In this document: piece by piece, positions 27,758 through 36,493 of the stretch | Numbering within the stretch: the first letter of the stretch is position 1 | Layout of the letters: the number at the start of each line of letters is the position of its first letter | Origin: an uncultured Lachnospiraceae bacterium | Lineage (GTDB): Bacteria; Bacillota; Clostridia; Lachnospirales; Lachnospiraceae | Direction of reading: 5' to 3' | Assembly (NCBI GenBank): GCA_947174505.1 | Contig: CAMWJF010000001.1 | Location: forward strand, 145,685 to 209,684 | Length of the DNA: 64,000 bases | Notes under the pieces: generated by a model | The model's database searches: none | What the model was told of the DNA's origin: nothing | The model's input: only the letters and a program-made list of their open reading frames with translations | Made by a program: the position numbers and the translations under genes

Positions 27758-28757
27758 CTGCTGTATAGTTAAGGCAGACAGGAGAAACCATCCGGGCGAG
27801 GAGGGGATGGTGTATAATAGCCAGAATGTTGTATATAGTCTGATGTGGAAAAAAATGAAAAGATGTTTTGGCGGAAAAAATCCGAATAAAGAAATTCTGG
27901 TTATAGATTACCCCTGCGATAAAGAGGGACTGGGATCGATTGCAAAGTGTACCTTTACGCATATTATGTGGATGACAGGGCATGGATATATTCCGGTAAT
28001 AAATCTGCATAATTATCCGAATCAGTATCTGAATGATCCAGGTGAAAACATGTGGGAATATTTTTTTGATCCAGTTTCATCGGTGACGGTGGATGAAGCC
28101 TATGAAAGCAAACATGTCATCATTGCGACAGAAAGTGATATTTCCTGGCATGATGTCGAGATTAACCCGTACCAACGCGAATATATGAACCAATTGGCAG
28201 GTAATGCAGATTTTAGGAAGATTGTGAAATTCAATTCGGTAACGAGACAATATATTGATGCAAAGATGCCAAAAGAAATTCGGGAAGGGAAACGAGTTCT
28301 GGGCGTTGTTATGCGAGGGACAGATTTTCGGAAGGAAGTGGCAGTAAGGTATCATAAAGAGTGGCGGAAAGATGTTGTAGATCCGAACATTTTTTTGAAA
28401 GTTTGCAGTTACTATAAAGACGAATTAAAATGTGAATATATTTTTTTGGCGACAGAGGATGCAGAATATTTTGAAATGGCACAGAAGTTTTTTGGGGAGA
28501 AACTGTTATCTGTTGAACAGAAAAGGACGGCTTATAATTTTGCGAATATGGAAAACATAAATTTAAATGAAGCTATGGGGCAGAAGGATGGAAGGACGGC
28601 GGGGAGAGATTATTTAGCTGTCATTCAAGGTCTGGTAGAGTGCAGTTCGTTAATTTATAACGTAAAGTGCGGCGCGGTTTGGCTGGCAGAGCTTTGGAAG
28701 CCGGATCAATATGAGTTGGTTCGATGTATTGATAAAAACTGGGAAAAGGAAATCTGA
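27678..28757 (+). CDS. GT23/O-fucosyltransferase-like glycosyltransferase, C-terminal part of frame-split gene
   Basis: Up to 359 residues in this frame. The strongest coding region starts near 27807 (ATG, GAGGAGGGG immediately before, giving 316 residues). Fucosyltransferase-like elements: VIDYPCDKEGLGSIAKC near the start of the domain, LGVVMRGTDFRKE (the arginine-containing nucleotide-sugar motif of GT23/NodZ-like enzymes), YIFLATEDAEYFEMAQ and YLAVIQGLVECSSLIYN. Upstream of 27807 the frame still looks coding (LIGWKVLGMLRKCGSCC), which favours fusion with the 27197 frame. In the present sequence it may be translated weakly from 27807 or not at all. Donor unknown. Confidence 0.65.
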   Translation: MERISLLDRIRGLIGWKVLGMLRKCGSCCIVKADRRNHPGEEGMVYNSQNVVYSLMWKKMKRCFGGKNPNKEILVIDYPCDKEGLGSIAKCTFTHIMWMTGHGYIPVINLHNYPNQYLNDPGENMWEYFFDPVSSVTVDEAYESKHVIIATESDISWHDVEINPYQREYMNQLAGNADFRKIVKFNSVTRQYIDAKMPKEIREGKRVLGVVMRGTDFRKEVAVRYHKEWRKDVVDPNIFLKVCSYYKDELKCEYIFLATEDAEYFEMAQKFFGEKLLSVEQKRTAYNFANMENINLNEAMGQKDGRTAGRDYLAVIQGLVECSSLIYNVKCGAVWLAELWKPDQYELVRCIDKNWEKEI

Positions 28758-28764
28758 TTATTGT

Positions 28765-29289
28765 ATGTTCGAACAAATCAAATATTTAGTTCTGGATGTT
28801 GACGGAACCATGACAGACGCTGGCATATATTATGACAGTATGGGAAATGAAATTAAAAAGTTCTGCACGAGGGATGGTGTTGGGCTTGTGGCGGCAAGAA
28901 GGGCTGGAATAAAACTGATCGTGCTGACAGGACGTGAATGCCCGGCGACAACACGCCGGATGCAGGAAATGAAAATTGATTTTCTGTTTCAAAAGGTGGA
29001 AAATAAAAAAGACTTTTTGACAGAATTTATGGCAGGGAGAGACATTGCGAAAGATAACATGGGCTATATTGGTGATGACATTAATGATTATCCGGCCATG
29101 TCTCTGGCAGCTTTTGTTGGTTGTCCGAAGGATTCCTGCGAACAGGTCAAACAGGCAGCTTCTTATGTTAGTGATGTATGCGGCGGTGCAGGGGCGGTGC
29201 GTGATGTCATAGAATATCTGTTGAAGCAGCGTGGAGAATGGGAAAGTGTAATCAGGGCCATGTATGGCGAATACGGGACAGGAGTGTAA
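28765..29289 (+). CDS. KdsC-like HAD phosphatase
   Basis: 174 residues from ATG 28765, eight bases after the preceding stop. HAD motif I is LDVDGTMTD, motif II VLTGRE, and motif IV GYIGDDINDYPAM; there is no cap insert, as in the C0-type KdsC phosphatases that dephosphorylate 3-deoxy-octulosonate 8-phosphate or related ulosonate phosphates. It is followed four bases later by a cytidylyltransferase and then an aldolase, strongly implying that it removes a phosphate from a newly formed ulosonic acid. An upstream in-frame extension overlaps the previous gene and is not favoured. Confidence 0.85.
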   Translation: MFEQIKYLVLDVDGTMTDAGIYYDSMGNEIKKFCTRDGVGLVAARRAGIKLIVLTGRECPATTRRMQEMKIDFLFQKVENKKDFLTEFMAGRDIAKDNMGYIGDDINDYPAMSLAAFVGCPKDSCEQVKQAASYVSDVCGGAGAVRDVIEYLLKQRGEWESVIRAMYGEYGTGV

Positions 29290-29293
29290 TTGT

Positions 29294-29959
29294 ATGAAAG
29301 TTGCCTTGTTTATTCCTATTAAATTAAATAATCAGAGGCTGCCGGGGAAAAATATTATGGATTTAGCTGGCAGACCCGTATGCGATTATTTATTTCAGAC
29401 AGTAAGCCAGCTGAAAGAAATTGATGAGAGATATGTATATTGCAGTGATGAGGAAATAATTCCGTTTATACCGAGCGGAATCGAATTTCTCAAAAGAGAT
29501 GAGAAGCTGGATGGTTATGCGGTTAAAGGATTGGATATTATAGAAGCTTTTGTAAATGATATTGATGCGGATATTTATATTATTACGCATGTTACGCAGC
29601 CGTTTACTAAAGGAAAATCAATTATGGAAGCCTTGGACAAGGTAAAAAGCGGAGCTTATGATTCTGCATTCAGCGCAGTAGAATTGCAGGATTATATGTG
29701 GTATCATGGGAAGCCTTTTAACTATGATATGAAGGATATTGTGAGGACTCAGGATTTGGAACCGATCTATATGGAGACAGGGGCTTTTTTCATATTTACT
29801 AAAAGAGTGTTTAAAGAGCTTCATCAAAGAATCGGGAACAACCCTTATATCTGTGTAATTGACCAGTTTGAAGCGATAGATATAGACACAAAAGAAGACT
29901 TTGCCCTTGCGGAAGCTGTAGCGGAATATATTAAAAAGAAAGGTAATCAGCATGATTAA
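29294..29959 (+). CDS. CMP-sugar (acylneuraminate-type) cytidylyltransferase, divergent
   Basis: 221 residues from ATG 29294, nine bases after GGAG. It opens with IPIKLNNQRLPGKNIMDLAGRP, the NeuA/KdsB-type nucleotide-binding loop in a variant form, and has ITHVTQPFTKG, METGAFFIFTK and EAIDIDTKEDFALAE. This points to activation of a 2-keto-3-deoxy sugar with CMP. It differs clearly from the two other cytidylyltransferases at 36494 and 40795, so it probably serves a distinct ulosonic acid. It overlaps the aldolase gene by eight bases. Confidence 0.8.
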   Translation: MKVALFIPIKLNNQRLPGKNIMDLAGRPVCDYLFQTVSQLKEIDERYVYCSDEEIIPFIPSGIEFLKRDEKLDGYAVKGLDIIEAFVNDIDADIYIITHVTQPFTKGKSIMEALDKVKSGAYDSAFSAVELQDYMWYHGKPFNYDMKDIVRTQDLEPIYMETGAFFIFTKRVFKELHQRIGNNPYICVIDQFEAIDIDTKEDFALAEAVAEYIKKKGNQHD

Positions 29960-31565
29960 GGTTTTGGACTGTACGCTTCGAGACGGTGGAAGAATAATAA
30001 ATTGTGCATTTAAGGATTCGTATATTAAGGAAGTCTCTTCGGGATTAGCTGAAGCTAAAATTGATATTGTAGAGATCGGGTTTTTAAGGGATTGCAGACA
30101 GACGGAATATTTGGGAAACAGTACCTTTTTTACAGATGTGGAGCAAATCGTCCCATTTGTCAGGAAAGACTGTAGCACGATGTATGTTGCATTTATTGAT
30201 TTTGGAATGTATGACTTTTCATCACTAAAGGAGTATGATGGACGTTCAATAGAAGGAATCAGGGTTGGATTTACGAAAAAAGATTTTGTACAGTATAAAG
30301 CTGAACTCATTAAAAGTCTGGTATCGGTAAAAACAAAAGGATATAAATTATTTATACAGGGCGTAAATTCCCTTGCATATTCCGAAGAGGAAATGCTGGA
30401 TGTCGTTGGAATGGTAAATGAAATTTCACCCTTCAGTTTTGGCATTGTAGATACATATGGCGCGATGTATGCAGATGACTTGAAAGCCGTTTTTGATTTG
30501 CTGGACAAGAACTTGTCAAAGGATATTTTCCTGGATTTTCATTCCCATAATAATTATCAGCTCTCATTTTCTCTCTCGCAGGAAATGATAAGGCTTGCTA
30601 AGGATAAGCGCCATGTAATAATAGATTGTACATTAAATGGAATGGGAAAGCTGGCGGGAAATTTAAATACAGAGCTTTTAGTTGATTATCTGGTGCGGAA
30701 GTGTAACATGGATTATGAATTTAATAAAATATGTGATCTGATAGATGATTACATTTATCCCTACAAGGAGAACTGTCAATGGGGGTATTCCATTCCTTCA
30801 CTGTTTTCGGGTATTTACCAGAGTCATCCCAACAATGTAATTTATCTGCTTTCAAAATTCAGATTACAGTCAAAAGATATTAAGAATCTTCTTGCCAGTA
30901 TAGAACCGGAAGAACGTACGAGATATAATTATGATAATATTGAAAAAATATATGTAGAGTATTGTGCAACCAATATAGATGACAGGGAAGTTTTGTCGTA
31001 CTTAAAAGAAAAACTGTCCGGAAAAGAGATTCTGATTATTGTACCGGGTAGAAGTCTTCAGAATTTTGAGGATAAAATAAAGCAGTATTCCATTAAGGAG
31101 GATATCTTTACTATCAGTGTTAACTATATCTATGAAAAGGCGGATATGCTCTTTTTTGGGAATAAAAAACGCTATTTAAGATGTGGTGACAGAAACGGCA
31201 TCGAAACGATTATAACGTCAAATATTGAACGTGATGATGAGAATGATAAGATTGTGAATTACTATGATTTAATCAATAGGAAGTATAAATATTTTGATAA
31301 CTCCGCTATGATGCTGCTGTGTTTGCTTCGCCGGATAGGCTTTAAGAAAATATATTTAGCGGGTTTTGACGGTTTTAGTACTGACATTGAAAATAATTAT
31401 ATCGATGACAGCTTTCAAAATGTCAGACATGTAGAAGAATTTGATTCCCTTAATAATGATATTATATGTATGTTGAAGGATTATGTTTCGTCGATTCAGG
31501 ATAGAAGCGCCATAGAATTTATAACGCCAAGTGTTTATCAGCAAATGCTGAAAGAAACTCCGTAG
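29952..31565 (+). CDS. DmpG/HMGL-type pyruvate aldolase fused to an unassigned C-terminal domain
   Basis: 537 residues. Residues 1 to about 320 are an HMGL-like TIM barrel: LDCTLRDGGRI at 5-15 (catalytic Arg-Asp), FHSHNN near 196 (metal-binding His-x-His) and LNGMGKLAGNLNTELL near 225. These resemble 4-hydroxy-2-oxovalerate aldolase (DmpG), which reversibly joins pyruvate to an aldehyde. Residues ~335-537 (EILIIVPGRSLQNFEDKI, ADMLFFGNKKRY, IYLAGFDGF) form a second domain resembling MptE/DUF115 or GT42-like folds; this is uncertain. The gene overlaps the cytidylyltransferase, so a joint pathway is likely. Confidence 0.75.
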   Translation: MIKVLDCTLRDGGRIINCAFKDSYIKEVSSGLAEAKIDIVEIGFLRDCRQTEYLGNSTFFTDVEQIVPFVRKDCSTMYVAFIDFGMYDFSSLKEYDGRSIEGIRVGFTKKDFVQYKAELIKSLVSVKTKGYKLFIQGVNSLAYSEEEMLDVVGMVNEISPFSFGIVDTYGAMYADDLKAVFDLLDKNLSKDIFLDFHSHNNYQLSFSLSQEMIRLAKDKRHVIIDCTLNGMGKLAGNLNTELLVDYLVRKCNMDYEFNKICDLIDDYIYPYKENCQWGYSIPSLFSGIYQSHPNNVIYLLSKFRLQSKDIKNLLASIEPEERTRYNYDNIEKIYVEYCATNIDDREVLSYLKEKLSGKEILIIVPGRSLQNFEDKIKQYSIKEDIFTISVNYIYEKADMLFFGNKKRYLRCGDRNGIETIITSNIERDDENDKIVNYYDLINRKYKYFDNSAMMLLCLLRRIGFKKIYLAGFDGFSTDIENNYIDDSFQNVRHVEEFDSLNNDIICMLKDYVSSIQDRSAIEFITPSVYQQMLKETP

Positions 31566-31600
31566 TATGAGAAAAGCTTAAACAGGAAGGTGACAGACCG

Positions 31601-32842
31601 TTGAAATATGATTATATACTTAAGGAGTGGACGAGCAAAGAAAATTTAAAAAAGATTTATGGGATTGGGAACGTGCCTAAAGGAGCAGCGGGTGTTTGGA
31701 ATCGCGTGAAGAGGATGCGGGAAGAACTGTTTTCGGTAGCCGATCTCTCAAAAATATTTGTGGATCGCAAAGCGGAAAGCGTTGTTGTTCACGGATGGAA
31801 GCTGGGATATTTGTGCAGAATGTTAGCAGGACAATATCATGTTTTTTCGGTATCAGTCGACGGCTTTGCATTAAAGGAATATTGTTTTGACCGCAGGCTT
31901 TCCATGCTATGTCATTTAAGGGCATATACGGAAGATGCGGTACTTGCCGTTCTCAATGACGATGATAGTCGCCTAGAGAGAATAAAGGAAAAATTCAAGA
32001 AATATCTCAAAAAGGCAAGACCTAAATTGTTATTGACGACATCTTTCAGACCTGCCCATATTTTTGATATCATTCTCTATGAAGCGGCAAGGGAGTGCAG
32101 CGTTCCGGTTGTTTTTTTGGAACACGGTTTTTTGGCAAATCCGCTTATTTATGAGTATGGATGGAGAAAGCATACGATACTGGCACCGAAATGGTTTGAT
32201 TTTTACTGGTTTTGGAATGAAAACAATCGGAAGATTTATACGGAAATACAGCAGACAGAGGCAGAACGGTCGTTTGTGTTAGGCTATCCCTTAAAGCCGT
32301 TTGAGCAATATTCGGGAAAAAGAAATATGTCTGTTCTGTTTGTGGGGGATGGATTTGTATTTGAAGATGAAATAGATTATGGTAAATATTACAATATGAT
32401 AAATGATATTTATATGATTTGCAGCCGAGTTGGCATTCCATTTAAATTTAAGGCGCACTCTCCGGGCAAGGAGGCTGAATATATAAAAGAATATTTACTG
32501 CCTGAAATAGAGCAGACATATGATTTTTACGGCGAACTCCGAAAAAATTATATCATAATGGGTGTGCGGACATCTGCGCTTATAGAAGCGGGGGCAATTG
32601 GAAACTACGTTATACAGGTAGCTTACGATCCTGAATATATAAAGCATTTTGTTTGGGAGCATACCTGGCTGGTAGATGATTATGATTCGGAACTCGAGCC
32701 TTTAATACTTGCAATCATGAAGGGAGAGATTCAACCTAAAAAGTTATCACCAAATGAATTTTATCAGCCGGACGATTTGCTTGAACGGTTTAATGAAGGG
32801 TTGGAGCAAATAGAACGCAATTACGTAGGAAAAGCAAATTAG
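31601..32842 (+). CDS. Putative GT-B glycosyltransferase (TTG start)
   Basis: 413 residues from TTG 31601, eight bases after AGGAAGGTGA. GT-B-like features: VVHGWKLGYLCRML, LLTTSFRPAHIF, VVFLEHGFLANP, VLGYPLKPFE and MGVRTSALIEAGAIGN followed by YVIQVAYD. The EHGFLANP and the later Ser/Thr-rich acceptor loop recall CMP-sugar or CDP-glycerol-type transferases, but I cannot place it in a named family. It follows the CMP-sugar triad and precedes another GT-B-like gene by ten bases, so use of that CMP-sugar is a reasonable guess. Confidence 0.55.
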   Translation: MKYDYILKEWTSKENLKKIYGIGNVPKGAAGVWNRVKRMREELFSVADLSKIFVDRKAESVVVHGWKLGYLCRMLAGQYHVFSVSVDGFALKEYCFDRRLSMLCHLRAYTEDAVLAVLNDDDSRLERIKEKFKKYLKKARPKLLLTTSFRPAHIFDIILYEAARECSVPVVFLEHGFLANPLIYEYGWRKHTILAPKWFDFYWFWNENNRKIYTEIQQTEAERSFVLGYPLKPFEQYSGKRNMSVLFVGDGFVFEDEIDYGKYYNMINDIYMICSRVGIPFKFKAHSPGKEAEYIKEYLLPEIEQTYDFYGELRKNYIIMGVRTSALIEAGAIGNYVIQVAYDPEYIKHFVWEHTWLVDDYDSELEPLILAIMKGEIQPKKLSPNEFYQPDDLLERFNEGLEQIERNYVGKAN

Positions 32843-32852
32843 GAGAATTCGG

Positions 32853-34229
32853 ATGCAAGAATATGATTTCCTGCTTATGTATGAGCATAAAGTAAGGGAG
32901 CTTGATAATCTGTGCCTGTTAAAATATGAGCTGGATAAAAGAGGCTATAGGACAAAAATCCTATATGAGAATGATTATGAACTGGTAAAATCAAATAGGG
33001 TTTTGTATAAAACGAAAGTACTGGTAGTTGGATACTGTTATACGAGCAGTTCCATTAAAGATTATGCCAGTTATAGGATCAGATTTGATAAGGTAATCAA
33101 TCTTCAGTGGGAACAGATGATCACAAACGAACAGGAAAAAGATAGCAATAGCTTCCGAAATCTGTCTGGTCTGGCAAAGGAAATCGTTCACATCTCATGG
33201 GGTGAAAGAAATCAGAAAAGGCTGATTGAGAAAGCGGGGGTCGCGCCGGATCATATTAAAGTGACAGGAAATATAACCATGGATCTGCTGCGGCCAGAGT
33301 TCAAAGGGTTTTATTTGTCTAGGGATGAAATCTGCAAACGATACAGGCTGCCTTCTGAGAAGAAAATATGTCTGTTTATTGCAGGATTTAAATATGTAGA
33401 GGCGTCGGAGGAAGCAAAACGGGCAACAATTGCACGTTTTGGCGAGGGACGAAGACGATATCTGGAGGTGGCCGAAAAAGAACAGCTCACAATACTGGAA
33501 TGGTTCCGGCGATTTCTGGAGGAGCATAAAGACTGTGTAATCGTCTATCGTCCGCATCCGGGAGATGGTTCGCCGCGTGCTGAAAAAATGGCACATAATT
33601 ATGAAAGTTTCAAAGTGATTTCAGAGCTTTCCGTTAAGCAGTGGATTGTGATCAGTGATCTGATCTATGCGTGGAACAGCACAGCGATTTTCGAAGCCTT
33701 TTTTGCAGGAAAAAACCCGATGCACTTATGCCCTTATCCCATACCGGAAGACCAGAGCCATCCGCTTTTAATGAAAATGAATAAGATTACCGATTATGAT
33801 ACGTTTTTGAAGTCTGCGTCCGGCCGACGGGTTGATCTGGGGCTTACGAAGGAAATCGTGAATCCGTTTTATCTTGTGGATGAGGAAAAAGCCGCTTATG
33901 TCAAGGTAGTAGACGCTTTTGAAGAAGTGTACCGAAATGATGCATACACGTTCAGCCGAAGACAGCGCAGGGCTTACAGACATTTGTACTCCTTCTGGGA
34001 GAGAATGGTCATAGCGTTTATGAGAAGCGGTTTCCTGTATCGAATATATGGATGGCTGCTTCTCCATGTACCGCTTCGCTTTGTGCAGAATCGTAGACAA
34101 TGGCTGCAAGAGTACCAGGAGAAAGAATATGAAAGATGGAAGAAGATGAATGCCATAGAAGCAGGGGATGGCGGGGAGACTGAGAAAATTATTCGTAAAA
34201 TAGGGGTGTTATTGCACGACGGAAGGTGA
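32853..34229 (+). CDS. Surface carbohydrate biosynthesis protein (GT-B-like, TIGR04396-like)
   Basis: 458 residues. It follows the pattern of the surface carbohydrate biosynthesis family: LLMYEHKVRELDNLCLLKY at the start, ISWGERNQKRLIEKAGV, VTGNITMDLLRPEFKGFY, then VIVYRPHPGDGSPRAE and AWNSTAIFEAFFAGK. The fold is that of GT-B transferases. The last 110 residues are basic and aromatic (MRSGFLYRIYGWLLLHVPLRF) and may bind the membrane. Family members often accompany nonulosonic acid genes, as here. Ribosome site GGAG before ATG 32853. Confidence 0.65.
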   Translation: MQEYDFLLMYEHKVRELDNLCLLKYELDKRGYRTKILYENDYELVKSNRVLYKTKVLVVGYCYTSSSIKDYASYRIRFDKVINLQWEQMITNEQEKDSNSFRNLSGLAKEIVHISWGERNQKRLIEKAGVAPDHIKVTGNITMDLLRPEFKGFYLSRDEICKRYRLPSEKKICLFIAGFKYVEASEEAKRATIARFGEGRRRYLEVAEKEQLTILEWFRRFLEEHKDCVIVYRPHPGDGSPRAEKMAHNYESFKVISELSVKQWIVISDLIYAWNSTAIFEAFFAGKNPMHLCPYPIPEDQSHPLLMKMNKITDYDTFLKSASGRRVDLGLTKEIVNPFYLVDEEKAAYVKVVDAFEEVYRNDAYTFSRRQRRAYRHLYSFWERMVIAFMRSGFLYRIYGWLLLHVPLRFVQNRRQWLQEYQEKEYERWKKMNAIEAGDGGETEKIIRKIGVLLHDGR

Positions 34230-34236
34230 AAAGAGC

Positions 34237-35301
34237 ATGAAAATTACCAGATGGTTTGAAGAGGGTGCTGCATGTAATGCAGTGTATATTATTGCAGAAG
34301 TGTCTCAGAATCATGACGGCAGTCTGGGACAGGCTCATGCGTTTATTGACGCGGTGGCCGGCACGGGAGTCGATGCGATCAAATTCCAGACGCATATTGC
34401 AGAGGCGGAGAGTACGCCAGACGAGCCGTTTCGGGTCAAGTTCAGCTATGAGGACAAGACCAGGTATGATTACTGGAAAAGGATGGAATTTACGTTTGAA
34501 CAGTGGGAAGGACTGTATCGTCATGCACGGGAGGCGGGGCTTGATTTTCTAAGTTCTGTTTTTTCTGTAGAAGCATTTGAAATGATGCAGTCTATCGGAA
34601 TGCCAGCGTGGAAGCTTGGTTCAGGAGAGGTTTTTAACAACTGTCTGGTAGATAAAATGGTAAAAACCGGAAAACCGATTCTATTATCCACAGGATTAAG
34701 TTCTTATGAGGACATTGACCGGCAGGTGGAGATGATAAAAACAAATCCATATGCGGTGATGCAATGTACGACGGCATATCCGTGCCCGCCGGAGAAGATC
34801 GGTTTAAATCTCGTTTCGGAAATGAGAGATAGATATAAATGTCCTATTGGACTCTCAGACCATTCCGGGACGATATTTCCGTCACTGGCGGCTGTAGCAA
34901 ACGGTGCACTGATGATAGAAGTGCATGTGACCATGAGTCCCTATATGTTCGGTCCCGATGTGAAGGCATCTGTGACTATAGAACAGCTCCGGGAAATGAC
35001 AGAGGGCATTAGGATGATTACCGCGATGCGGAATGCACCGGTTGATAAGACAGCATTGAATGAAGAGCAGAAGGAGTTAAAGCATATTTTTGCAAAAGGT
35101 ATTTACCTGAAGCGGGATGTCGCAAAGGGAGAGAAGCTCGAGCTGCAGGCTCTCTCCTTCAAAAAACCATTGACTGCCATCTCCGGGGAACATTATGAGG
35201 AGGTGCTGGGAAAAAGGCTGTTAAAGGACCTGAAAATGGGCGAGGCGTTGCGCTGGTCCGATTTGGAGGGCGGCAGAATAGAAAGGGGATACACGGTTTA
35301 G
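34237..35301 (+). CDS. neuB: NeuB-family nonulosonic acid synthase (divergent)
   Basis: 354 residues. The N-terminal TIM barrel has IIAEVSQNHDGSLGQA, IKFQTH, LSSVFSVEA, WKLGSGEV, LLSTGLSS, GLSDHSGT and EVHVTMSPYMFGPDVKAS. The C-terminal ~75 residues form an antifreeze-like SAF domain. These enzymes condense phosphoenolpyruvate with an N-acetylmannosamine-like sugar to give a sialic or legionaminic type acid. Motifs differ from the 46004 copy (for example CTTAYPCPPEKIGL in place of CNTEYPTP), so a different substrate is likely. It leads a tight block with NeuC (one-base gap) and NeuA. Confidence 0.85.
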   Translation: MKITRWFEEGAACNAVYIIAEVSQNHDGSLGQAHAFIDAVAGTGVDAIKFQTHIAEAESTPDEPFRVKFSYEDKTRYDYWKRMEFTFEQWEGLYRHAREAGLDFLSSVFSVEAFEMMQSIGMPAWKLGSGEVFNNCLVDKMVKTGKPILLSTGLSSYEDIDRQVEMIKTNPYAVMQCTTAYPCPPEKIGLNLVSEMRDRYKCPIGLSDHSGTIFPSLAAVANGALMIEVHVTMSPYMFGPDVKASVTIEQLREMTEGIRMITAMRNAPVDKTALNEEQKELKHIFAKGIYLKRDVAKGEKLELQALSFKKPLTAISGEHYEEVLGKRLLKDLKMGEALRWSDLEGGRIERGYTV

Positions 35302-35302
35302 C

Positions 35303-36454
35303 ATGAAGAGAAAAGTATGTGTGGTAGTAGCGAGCAGAGCCAATTACGGCAGGGTAAAATATGTATTAAAAGCGATACAGGCACATCCGGAGCTGGAACT
35401 GCAGCTTGTTGTAGGCGCATCCGTTTTACTGGACCGTTTCGGGAATGCGCTCCGTGTGATTGAAAAGGACGGCTTTACGCCCACCAGAAAAATTTATTAT
35501 GTGATAGAAGGGGAGAACCTGGAAACACAGGCCAAATCCACGGGGCTGGGTATTATAGAACTGTCCACGGTTTTTGAGGACATCCGGCCGGATGTGGTGG
35601 TGACTGTGGCTGACAGATATGAGACGATGGCGACAGCGATTGCGGCGACGTATCTGAATATTCCGCTTGCCCATATTCAGGGAGGAGAAATCACCGGGAA
35701 TATCGACGAGCTGGTGAGACATGCGATTACGAAGATGTCGCACTACCATTTTCCGTCAACGGAGCAGAGCAAAGAACGGCTGATTAAGATGGGGGAGGAG
35801 CCAGAGCGTATTGTGAACAGCGGCTGTCCTTCCATAGATACCCTGTGCCATCAGGATCTTACGATCAATAATGAAAAGATGCAGGAATATAATGTCGGTG
35901 TGGGGTATCGGATTGATTTCACGAAGCCCTATATTCTGATGATGCAGCATCCGGTGACGACAACGCCGGAGGAAGGGCGCGCACAGGTTGAAAAAACGCT
36001 TGCCGCATTAAAAGACAGGAAGGAACAGAAAATAGTAATGTGGCCGAACATTGACGCCGGAAGCGACTTAGTGTCAAGAGGTATCCGTATTTTCCGTGAA
36101 AACAACAGTGGTTCTAACTTTGCTTACTGTAAGAATTTCCCGCCGGAAATTTATAACTGTATTCTAAAAAATGCGGTGTGTGCAGTGGGAAACAGCAGTT
36201 CTTTTATCAGGGAGGCATCATTCCTCGGAACGCCCTCGGTTATTGTCGGAGACAGACAGGAGGGAAGGGAGCACGGAAGCAACGTTGTGCTTGCGGATTA
36301 CGACACGGAAGAGATAGCAGGATGTCTGGAGAGGCAGATTGCCCATGGGAGGTATGAATCGGAAACCATTTTCGGAAAAGGAAATGCAGGCGAGATTATT
36401 GCAGACTATCTGGCGAAGACGGAGTTGTCCATTCATAAGAGAATGACATACTAA
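35303..36454 (+). CDS. neuC: Hydrolysing UDP-GlcNAc 2-epimerase (NeuC/LegG family), copy 1
   Basis: 383 residues. Family motifs: VVASRANYGRVKYVLKAI, TVADRYETMATAIAATYLNIPLAHIQGGEITGNIDE, RHAITKMSHYHF, MMQHPVTTTPEE, and VGNSSSFIREASFLGTPSVIVGDRQ. NeuC releases ManNAc from UDP-GlcNAc; LegG acts on UDP-diNAc-bacillosamine. It begins one base after the NeuB stop, so the pair is co-translated. The typical GTRAEYG start is altered to ASRANYG here, again unlike copy 2. Confidence 0.87.
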   Translation: MKRKVCVVVASRANYGRVKYVLKAIQAHPELELQLVVGASVLLDRFGNALRVIEKDGFTPTRKIYYVIEGENLETQAKSTGLGIIELSTVFEDIRPDVVVTVADRYETMATAIAATYLNIPLAHIQGGEITGNIDELVRHAITKMSHYHFPSTEQSKERLIKMGEEPERIVNSGCPSIDTLCHQDLTINNEKMQEYNVGVGYRIDFTKPYILMMQHPVTTTPEEGRAQVEKTLAALKDRKEQKIVMWPNIDAGSDLVSRGIRIFRENNSGSNFAYCKNFPPEIYNCILKNAVCAVGNSSSFIREASFLGTPSVIVGDRQEGREHGSNVVLADYDTEEIAGCLERQIAHGRYESETIFGKGNAGEIIADYLAKTELSIHKRMTY

Positions 36455-36493
36455 AAAGGCGGTATTGCTCGGGACAGGATTGGGGTGAGGCGT

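Noticed and set aside
27197..28757. Plain sequencing error at the G10 tract
   Set aside because: Not excluded: a one-base miscall would also produce the split. Kept as a finding because the tract itself is unusual and checkable in reads.
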